From positions 1 to 6,034 of the forward strand of contig JAGQRC010000254.1 of the NCBI GenBank assembly GCA_020425835.1: a stretch of 6,034 nt of DNA. Direction: 5' to 3'. The translations under genes were made by a program, and so were the position numbers. The DNA is from Planctomycetota bacterium. Lineage in GTDB: Bacteria; Planctomycetota; UBA8108; UBA1146; JAJFFE01. How positions within the stretch are numbered: the stretch's first letter is position 1; the number at the start of each line of letters is the position of its first letter. The notes under the pieces were generated by a model. It searched no databases. It saw only the letters and a program-made list of their open reading frames with translations, and had not been told where the DNA came from. Positions 1 through 5,318 of the stretch are shown here, one piece after another.

Positions 1-1775
1 CGAACCTCGTGTACACCAACGATGGGAGCGGCACCTTCACCGTGACCGGTCAGTCGCTCGGAACGAACGACACGACCTGCGTCGCACTGGTCGATGTCGA
101 TCGTGACGGGGACCTCGACGTGATCGCCGGGAATCGGGGCACGCAGGCGAATCGCATCTACACCAACGTCTCCGGAACCTTCTCCGACTCCGGCCAGTCC
201 CTCGGCACCGGAGACACGATGGCGCTCGCGGTCGCCGATTTCGATGGGGACGGGGACCTCGACTTCGCGACGGCGAACTCATCGGACTCCGCCGAGCGCG
301 TCTGGTTGAACAACGGAGCGGGGACCTTCTCCGTCGCCGCGTCGGCGATCCCCGCGGGCGACGCGAACTCGATCGCCGCCGGCGACCTCGATGGCGATGG
401 CGACGTCGATCTGGTCTTTGCCAACACCGGAGGGAATCGAGTCTTCGTCAACGACGGCGCCGGGAACTTCAGCGCATCCGGGGCGGCGTTCGGATCGGGC
501 ACGGCGATGGCCGTCGTGCTCGTGGACTTCGATGCCGATGGCGATCTCGACATCGTGTTCGGGAACGATGGCGATCCCGATACGCTCTACATCAACAACG
601 GAGCGCTCGGGTTCACGAGCTCGACGATGGCGATCGGCAGCGCGGCGACCCGCGCGCTCGCTGTCGCGGATCTCGACCGGGATGGCGACCTCGATCTCAT
701 CGCGGCGAACGCCGGAGAGTCCAATCAGGTCTGGGAGTCCTCGTTGGCCGGGACCTGGGGGAGCGCGACCTTCACGGACTCGAGCCAGTCGATCGGAGGG
801 AGCAACGGTCCGCGACTGCACCTCGCCGATCTCGACCGCGACGGGGATCTCGATCTCGCGCTCGCCTTCTCGTCGGCGATCGAGCTCTGGACCAACAACG
901 GGACCGGGAACTTCAGCGACTCGGAGCAGACGATCGCGGTGAGCAACGTCGCAGATCTCGCGATCCATGACGTCGATCGCGATGGCGATCTCGATCTCGT
1001 CGTCGGCCGGAGTGGCTCGAACTCGAACCTGATCTACCTCAACGATGGCTCAGGCCACTTCGCCGACTCCGGTCAGTCGCTCGGAGCACAGTCGACCTTG
1101 GCGATCGCGGTCGCCGATGTCGACGCGGACGGTGACCCGGACCTGATCTTCGGCAATGGCTCGGGAACCGCGAACCGTGTCTTCTCGAACAACGGCTCCG
1201 GAGTGTTCACGGACAGCGCGCAATCCCTCGGCAGCGCCAGCACGCTCGCGCTCGCGGTGGGAGACGTCGACGGTGACGGAGACCTCGACCATGTCGACGG
1301 CGTCGACTCCGGATCGGACCGGGTCTTCCTGAACAACGGATCGGGCACCTTCACGGACTCCGGCGCCGCGCTCGGCGCGACCAGCTCGCCCGCGATCGCC
1401 CTGATCGATGTCGATGCGGACGGCGATCTCGATCTGTTCGTGGCGAGTGCGGCGGGGGCCAACCACCTGTTCTCGAACAACGGTTCCGGGACGTTCACCG
1501 ACTCGATGCAGTCGATCGGTTCCTCGCTCACCCTGGCACTCGCCGTGGGCGATCTCGACGGCGACGGCGACATCGACGCCATCGAGGGCAACCAGTCCGC
1601 CTCGGATCGATGGCTGGTCAACGACGGGACGGGGACGTTCACCGTCGCGACCAGCGCGCTCGGGTCCGGAGTGACCACGGTCGCCGTCGTGCTCGGCGAT
1701 CTCGACGGCGACGGCGACCTCGACCTGGTCGTCTCCTACGCCGCGAGTCGCGCGACGGTCTTCCTCAACGAGTAG
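1..1775 (+). CDS. FG-GAP/VCBS-type calcium-binding repeat protein, 5'-truncated
   Basis: The reading frame is open from base 3 and ends with TAG at 1773-1775, giving about 590 visible residues. The GTG at 9 is not the true start: the codons before it (Asn-Leu) continue the repeat pattern, so the N-terminus and any signal peptide lie upstream. The protein is built almost wholly of twelve units of 47-51 residues, each running roughly as [ND]R[VI][FY]xNNGSGTF, a Ser/Thr-rich stretch, then DxDxDGDxDL. This matches the FG-GAP/VCBS repeat class (FG-GAP_3-like), whose units form beta-propeller blades that bind calcium through the Asp loop. The protein ends with ATVFLNE, the opening strand of a further unit, which could close a propeller. 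There is no dockerin, Cys tail or membrane anchor at the C-terminus. No lysine occurs in the visible part and only one cysteine. It is probably an extracellular or surface protein; ligand and exact role are unknown. Confidence 0.93.
   Translation, partial: NLVYTNDGSGTFTVTGQSLGTNDTTCVALVDVDRDGDLDVIAGNRGTQANRIYTNVSGTFSDSGQSLGTGDTMALAVADFDGDGDLDFATANSSDSAERVWLNNGAGTFSVAASAIPAGDANSIAAGDLDGDGDVDLVFANTGGNRVFVNDGAGNFSASGAAFGSGTAMAVVLVDFDADGDLDIVFGNDGDPDTLYINNGALGFTSSTMAIGSAATRALAVADLDRDGDLDLIAANAGESNQVWESSLAGTWGSATFTDSSQSIGGSNGPRLHLADLDRDGDLDLALAFSSAIELWTNNGTGNFSDSEQTIAVSNVADLAIHDVDRDGDLDLVVGRSGSNSNLIYLNDGSGHFADSGQSLGAQSTLAIAVADVDADGDPDLIFGNGSGTANRVFSNNGSGVFTDSAQSLGSASTLALAVGDVDGDGDLDHVDGVDSGSDRVFLNNGSGTFTDSGAALGATSSPAIALIDVDADGDLDLFVASAAGANHLFSNNGSGTFTDSMQSIGSSLTLALAVGDLDGDGDIDAIEGNQSASDRWLVNDGTGTFTVATSALGSGVTTVAVVLGDLDGDGDLDLVVSYAASRATVFLNE
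3..1754 (+). repeat. Twelve tandem FG-GAP/VCBS units of about 145 bases, in-frame
   Basis: Units begin at about bases 3, 150, 294, 435, 579, 723, 876, 1026, 1173, 1317, 1461 and 1605. Each carries one Asp-rich loop of the form D-x-D-x-D-G-D-x-D, first seen at 93-119. Unit lengths are 47-51 residues; unit 6 (723-875) is longest, with extra residues before its FTDS segment. The repeats are much clearer in protein than in DNA, indicating old duplication with selection on the protein, although units 8-11 are noticeably closer to each other. The final partial unit (1755-1772) supplies only the first strand. Confidence 0.9.
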
Positions 1776-1832
1776 GTCGCCCCGCCGCGTCGCCGCCGCC
1801 GAAAGATTGCCCCATTCTCCCGCTCGTTCCGT

Positions 1833-1852
1833 TTCCCCGTCGAGGCGGGGAA
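1833..1852 (+). terminator. Weak hairpin after the FG-GAP gene
   Basis: TTCCCCG (1833-1839) can pair with CGGGGAA (1846-1852), giving a 7-bp stem and a 6-base loop about 60 bases after the stop codon. No T-run follows, so it is not a classical intrinsic terminator; it could be a pause or RNA-stability element, or chance in GC-rich DNA. Confidence 0.25.
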
Positions 1853-1871
1853 CATCGCCTCCCCTCGGAGG

Positions 1872-1900
1872 TTGACCTCTGCCTCGGGACCCTCGACACT
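1872..1900 (+). promoter_or_regulatory. Low-confidence promoter-like pair
   Basis: TTGACC at 1872-1877 resembles a sigma-70 -35 box. After 17 bases, GACACT at 1895-1900 matches only three of six bases of the -10 consensus. The position would suit a promoter for the beta-helix gene array, but the -10 match is poor and chance is likely. Confidence 0.15.
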
Positions 1901-1940
1901 CGGAACACCGGGAACTCTGCGGACCGCCGCGCGCGCACGC

Positions 1941-1989
1941 GGGAGAACCCAGGGTGTTGGCTCTGCTCCGCGATCGGAGACTCGATTGA
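1941..1989 (+). promoter_or_regulatory. Possible 11-codon leader ORF overlapping a TTG start
   Basis: GGGAGA (1941-1946) lies 7 bases before a GTG at 1954 that opens an 11-codon reading frame ending in TGA at 1987-1989. That stop overlaps an in-frame TTG (1986-1988) of the downstream beta-helix gene in a TTGA arrangement, and a second site, GGAGA (1976-1980), sits 5 bases before the TTG. The context GGAGAAC-C around the GTG resembles the initiation regions of the two following paralogs. This could reflect translational coupling, a decayed old start, or coincidence. Confidence 0.2.
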
Positions 1990-2015
1990 TCCCTGCGGCG
2001 ACTCCATTGCGAGTG

Positions 2016-3665
2016 ATGCCGATCGGCGACCCGCGCACCGCATCGCGACCCTCTTTCGAGCGGGGTCTCGTCGGTCGTCGGGGTACGGTTCGCCGGGATT
2101 TCGGTCGACGGATCGCGCGGTCGGTCGTCGTCGCTCTCTCGATCATCGGAGCTGCGACGACCACGGCGAGCGCGCAGGTCACCCACCTCGTTCCGCAGAC
2201 CTATGACACGATCCAAGCGGCGATCGTCGCGGCGAACAATGGGGACACGGTGTCGGTCGATGCCGGGGTCTACCTCGAAACGATCGACTTCCTCGGCAAG
2301 GCCATCACGGTGATCGCTCCGGCAGGTCCCGCGTCGACGACCATCGATGGGGCCGGGGTCGGTCCCGTCGTGCAGTTCGTCGCGGGTGAGGGACCGGGGA
2401 GCATCCTGTCGGGTTTCACCGTCACCGGAGGGAGCGCCCTCCAGGGTGCGGGGCTGTCGTGCGTCGACTCCAATCCGACGCTGACCGGCTGCTGGATCCT
2501 CGACAACGTCCTCGGTGGCAACGTCTCCCTGAAGAACTCCCCGGGCCCGCTGACCATCGAAGGCTGCATCATCGCCGGCGGCACGAGCAGCAACTTCGGG
2601 GGCGGTATCCTCTGCGACAACGTAGATCTGGTTCTCGTCGACTGCACGGTCTCGGACAACCTGTCCGAGCAGATCGGCGGTGGGTTGTCCGTGAACTTCT
2701 CGTCGCCCGGAGCGCCGCCGTTCAACGCGATCCAGATCACGGACTGTCTCTTCGAGGGGAACGTCTCGTACTCGTTCGGTGGAGGCGTCGCCATTCGCTC
2801 GGCCGAGCTCCTCGCCCAGGGTGTCGTCTTTCGAGAGAACGCCGCCTCCATCGGCGGCGGAGGGATCGCTCTCTGTTGCGGTGCGAACGGGATCGTGTCC
2901 GACTGTCGCTTGATCGAGAACACCGGTCTCGCCTGGGGCGGAGGCGTGCTCTGCGACGGCGCCGAGAACTTCGAGTGGGTCCGCTGCCTCTTCGCCGGGA
3001 ACGAGTCCTCGATCTCCGGCGGCGCGGTCGACACGACCGTCAACGGGACGAACCTCGCCTTCGACCGGTGTACGTTCGTCGCCAACGATTCGGGTTCGGC
3101 CTCCGCGCTGAACCTCCAGTTCTCCTCCACGGCGACCATCACGAACTCGATCGTCTGGGACAACGTGGGAGGATCGTTCGCCGGCGCGGCCACCGTCAGC
3201 TTCAGTGACGTCGAGTATGGGTACGCGGGTGTCGCCATCATCTCGGTCGACCCCGAGTTCGTCGATCCGGTCAACGGCAACTACGCGCTGGCCCCGACGT
3301 CCCCTTGCATCGACGCGGGAGACCCGGCGAGCGATCCCGACCCCGACGGTTCGGTCGCGGATCTCGGAGCCTTCGCCTTCTCGGCGCTCCCGTTCATCCG
3401 CGGCGATGCCAATCTCGATGGCCGGTTCGACATTTCCGATGCAGTTTTCAGCTTGTTCTCGCTCTTCCTGCCGGGAGCACCGAGCTTCGGTTGCGATGAC
3501 GCCGCAGACTCGAACGACGACGGCATCATCGACGTGAGCGACGGTGTCTACACCCTCGCAGCGCTCTTCGTCGTCGGCTCGGCGCCGCCGGCGCCGCCCT
3601 ATCCAGGCTGCGGGGTCGATCCCACCGAGGACCCGTTGGAGTGCTTGCAGACCAGTTGCCCCTGA
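2016..3665 (+). CDS. Secreted right-handed beta-helix protein with C-terminal dockerin-like domain (paralog 1)
   Basis: With the ATG at 2016 the product is 549 residues. The start is uncertain: this ATG lacks a good Shine-Dalgarno site, while a TTG at 1986 has GGAGA 5 bases upstream; no in-frame start exists between 2016 and the signal peptide core. An Arg-rich n-region (about 1-35) leads to a hydrophobic core and a signal peptidase I site ASA|Q after residue 53. Residues 54-125 begin LVPQ-TIQAAI-NGDTV and include the GKAITV segment typical of pectin-lyase-fold proteins. Residues about 155-380 are coils of about 26 residues with C-x-hydrophobic-x-x-N followed by GGG. Residues 412-457 (DPEFVDP, SPCIDAGDP, DLGAF) resemble the choice-of-anchor-Q type end segment. 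Residues 462-549 carry two dockerin-like loops (464-475, 498-509) and a Cys tail. No catalytic residues are assignable; it is likely a surface or extracellular binding protein. Confidence 0.92.
   Translation: MPIGDPRTASRPSFERGLVGRRGTVRRDFGRRIARSVVVALSIIGAATTTASAQVTHLVPQTYDTIQAAIVAANNGDTVSVDAGVYLETIDFLGKAITVIAPAGPASTTIDGAGVGPVVQFVAGEGPGSILSGFTVTGGSALQGAGLSCVDSNPTLTGCWILDNVLGGNVSLKNSPGPLTIEGCIIAGGTSSNFGGGILCDNVDLVLVDCTVSDNLSEQIGGGLSVNFSSPGAPPFNAIQITDCLFEGNVSYSFGGGVAIRSAELLAQGVVFRENAASIGGGGIALCCGANGIVSDCRLIENTGLAWGGGVLCDGAENFEWVRCLFAGNESSISGGAVDTTVNGTNLAFDRCTFVANDSGSASALNLQFSSTATITNSIVWDNVGGSFAGAATVSFSDVEYGYAGVAIISVDPEFVDPVNGNYALAPTSPCIDAGDPASDPDPDGSVADLGAFAFSALPFIRGDANLDGRFDISDAVFSLFSLFLPGAPSFGCDDAADSNDDGIIDVSDGVYTLAALFVVGSAPPAPPYPGCGVDPTEDPLECLQTSCP
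3399..3662 (+). other. Dockerin-like calcium-loop pair and Cys tail of paralog 1
   Basis: Two EF-hand-like loops, DANLDGRFDISD (3405-3440) and DSNDDGIIDVSD (3507-3542), each place acidic or Asn residues at positions 1, 3, 5, 9 and 12 as in type I dockerins. They are followed by a hydrophobic helix-like segment, a Pro-rich stretch and the tail CGVDPTEDPLECLQTSCP. In planctomycetes such modules are found at the end of many secreted proteins. A cohesin partner is not visible here, so surface attachment is inferred. Confidence 0.82.
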
Positions 3666-3687
3666 CCGTCACGATTCCAGGGGACGG

Positions 3688-3693
3688 AAGGAG
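3688..3693 (+). promoter_or_regulatory. Ribosome binding site fixing the start of paralog 2
   Basis: AAGGAG lies 9 bases before the GTG at 3703. It decides the start, because the frame is open much further upstream (to at least 3544) but the GTG is followed directly by a clean signal peptide. It sits in the 37-base gap after paralog 1, supporting co-transcription. Confidence 0.8.
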
Positions 3694-3702
3694 AACGCTC
3701 GG

Positions 3703-5268
3703 GTGAGCCGTCTTCTGCTGCTCTTCGGATCGGTGTGGGGAGTCGCCGTCGCTTCCTCGTCCAGCGCTCAGACGACGATCCTCGTGCCCCAGGATTTCGG
3801 GTCCGTCGGGTTGGCCATCGGAGCCGCTGTCGACGGAGACACGGTGCGGGTCGCGCCAGGGGCCTATCTCGAGACCATCGACTTCCAGGGCAAGGCCATC
3901 ACGGTCGCCAGCGTCGACGGTCCCGCGGTGACGACGATCAATGCGGGAGGGCTGGGTTCGGTCGTGACGTTCGTCAGCGGCGAAGGAGCGAGCAGTCGGC
4001 TCGAGGGCTTCACGTTGACGGGGGGCGATGCGTCGAGCGGTGGCGGGATCCGTTGTCTCGGCTCCAGCCCCACCATCGTGGACTGCTGGCTGATCGGTAA
4101 TCAGGCGACCTACGGGGGACACCTCGCCGCCGACGATTCGAGCGGGACGATCGTCCTCCATTCGTGCCGGCTCGAGCAGGGATTCGCCTCGTCGATGGGG
4201 GGCGGCATCTTCGCGCAGGGCGCCGACCTCGAGATCCGCGACACGGAGTTCATCGGGAACACCGCCGGAGGTCCGGGCGGAGGGCTCGTCGTGAATCTGT
4301 TCGGCAGTGGTCCTCCCCCGTTCACCGAGGTCGTCATCACCGGTGGCGTGTTCGAGGGGAACACGGCGGCCGGACCCGGAGGCGCGCTGGCCGTTCGTTC
4401 CGCCGCGTTGATCGTGTCCGGCACGACCTTGAAGGAGAACGTCACGGCGCTGGGAGGGGGGGCGCTCCTCGGTTGTTGCGGCGCCGAGTGCGTCGTCGAG
4501 GACTCCGAGTTCCGGGACAACACGGCGGTGAGTTGGGGCGGGGCCACCGACCTCGACAACATCGACAGCGCCGAGTTCCGTCGTTGCCTCTTCGCGGGGA
4601 ACGCCGCCGGGGTGCAGGGCGGAGCGGTCGGAACGACGGTGAACGCGGCGACACTGAGCTTCGACCAGTGCACGTTCGTCGACAACGCTGCCCCGGAGTC
4701 CTCGGTCCTCTTCCTCCACGACATCTGGATCGCCGAGATCAAGAACTCGATTCTCTGGCTCAATGGTCCGGTCCACTTCTCCTACAACCGGCCAACGGTC
4801 ACCTACTCGGATGTCGAGGGCGGAGCGGTCGGCGCCGGGAACTTCGACGAGGACCCGCTGTTCGTCGATCCCGCTTCCGGGAACTTCGAGTTGAGTCTCG
4901 CCTCCCCTTGCATCGATGCCGGCGACCCGTCCAGCACGCTCGATCCCGACGGTACCTTCGTCGACCTCGGGGCGTTCCCCTTCCTGGAGCGGGTCTTCGT
5001 CCGCGGAGACGCCAACCAAGATGGTGTCGTCGACATCTCGGACGCGGTCACTGTGCTCGCGCAGCTCTTCATCGCCGGAACGAGCCCGCCGGAGTGTGCG
5101 TCGACCGTCGATGCGAACGACGATGGGGCGAGTGACGTCAGTGATGTCGTGTTCCTCCTGAACCAGCTCTTCGTTCCGGGCGCGCTTCCGCTGCCGCCTC
5201 CTCACCCGGACTGCGGTGTCGATCCGACGCCCGACGTCCTCGACTGTGATCGGTTCGATTGCCCCTGA
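3703..5268 (+). CDS. Secreted right-handed beta-helix protein with C-terminal dockerin-like domain (paralog 2)
   Basis: GTG start, 521 residues, TGA at 5266-5268. The signal peptide is short and classical: SRLLLLFGSVWGVAVA core and cleavage SSA|Q after residue 22. The mature protein starts QTTILVPQDF, then shows DGDTVRVAPGAYLETIDF and GKAITV (pectin-lyase-fold entry). Coils of about 26 residues with hydrophobic-x-x-N followed by GGG/GGA span residues about 128-350. A closing segment (DPLFVDP at 384, SPCIDAGDP near 403, DLGAF) precedes dockerin-like loops at 436-447 and 470-481 and the tail CGVDPTPDVLDCDRFDCP. It aligns along its whole length with paralog 1, roughly half identical by eye, with almost no indels in the helix. 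The CCG motif (258-260) is shared with paralog 1 (287-289). Only three lysines are present. It is likely exported and surface-bound; ligand unknown and no enzymatic residues evident. Confidence 0.95.
   Translation: MSRLLLLFGSVWGVAVASSSSAQTTILVPQDFGSVGLAIGAAVDGDTVRVAPGAYLETIDFQGKAITVASVDGPAVTTINAGGLGSVVTFVSGEGASSRLEGFTLTGGDASSGGGIRCLGSSPTIVDCWLIGNQATYGGHLAADDSSGTIVLHSCRLEQGFASSMGGGIFAQGADLEIRDTEFIGNTAGGPGGGLVVNLFGSGPPPFTEVVITGGVFEGNTAAGPGGALAVRSAALIVSGTTLKENVTALGGGALLGCCGAECVVEDSEFRDNTAVSWGGATDLDNIDSAEFRRCLFAGNAAGVQGGAVGTTVNAATLSFDQCTFVDNAAPESSVLFLHDIWIAEIKNSILWLNGPVHFSYNRPTVTYSDVEGGAVGAGNFDEDPLFVDPASGNFELSLASPCIDAGDPSSTLDPDGTFVDLGAFPFLERVFVRGDANQDGVVDISDAVTVLAQLFIAGTSPPECASTVDANDDGASDVSDVVFLLNQLFVPGALPLPPPHPDCGVDPTPDVLDCDRFDCP
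5002..5265 (+). other. Dockerin-like calcium-loop pair and Cys tail of paralog 2
   Basis: The loops DANQDGVVDISD (5008-5043) and DANDDGASDVSD (5110-5145) have the D-x-N-x-D-G spacing of type I dockerins. The module is the same length as that of paralog 1 (88 residues) and keeps all four of its cysteines: one between the loops (PPEC) and three in the tail. The repeated cysteine placement suggests disulfides in the exported protein. Confidence 0.82.
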
Positions 5269-5308
5269 CCCCGCTGTCGGCGGGATCTCCCCCCGAATCC
5301 CCGGAACC

Positions 5309-5313
5309 GGAGA
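5309..5313 (+). promoter_or_regulatory. Ribosome binding site of paralog 3
   Basis: GGAGA lies 5 bases before the GTG at 5319, in the 50-base gap after paralog 2. The sequence around it, GGAGAAC-C before GTG, matches the initiation region of paralog 2, so it was probably duplicated together with the gene. Confidence 0.7.
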
Positions 5314-5318
5314 ACCTC

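Larger units (their letters stand above)
1776..2015. other. Intergenic region before the beta-helix gene array
   Basis: These 240 bases follow the FG-GAP gene stop and precede the most conservative start of the next gene. They hold a weak GC hairpin (1833-1852), a poor promoter-like pair (1872-1900) and two purine-rich Shine-Dalgarno-like sites (1941-1946 and 1976-1980). The frame of the downstream gene is open across part of this stretch, from at least 1872, so some of it may be coding if translation starts upstream of 2016. I recognise no RNA gene or riboswitch. Confidence 0.5.

Noticed and set aside
1..1775. The Asp-rich tandem repeats considered as a CRISPR-like or DNA-level repeat array
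   Set aside because: The units are in frame, vary freely at synonymous and non-synonymous sites, and have no identical repeat with unique spacers; they are protein repeats.
1872..2015. N-terminal extension of paralog 1 to the TTG at 1872
   Set aside because: The purine-rich site GGAGG (1867-1871) touches the TTG with no spacer, and the extra residues are Arg/Thr/Pro-rich with no similarity to the paralogs.
1050..2216. A 388-codon minus-strand open frame across the FG-GAP gene end and the intergenic region
   Set aside because: Its repeated Val-Asp/Arg-rich pattern is the mirror of the FG-GAP repeats; there is no domain, and its start lies inside the next gene.
3399..3407. RGD tripeptide, also in paralog 2, as a possible integrin-type adhesion motif
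   Set aside because: It sits at the start of the dockerin-like loop, where the Asp is a calcium ligand; structural conservation explains it.
3666..3687. Inverted repeat CCGTC / GACGG after paralog 1
   Set aside because: Only a 5-bp stem with a 12-base loop and no T-run; it also abuts the ribosome binding site, so it is unlikely to be a terminator.
3544..3702. N-terminal extension of paralog 2 to 3544
   Set aside because: It would overlap the conserved end of paralog 1 and bury a clean signal peptide; AAGGAG before GTG 3703 marks the real start.
5270..5284. Inverted repeat CCCGC / GCGGG after paralog 2
   Set aside because: A 5-bp GC stem with a 5-base loop and no T-run is expected often by chance at this base composition; it is not enough to call a terminator.
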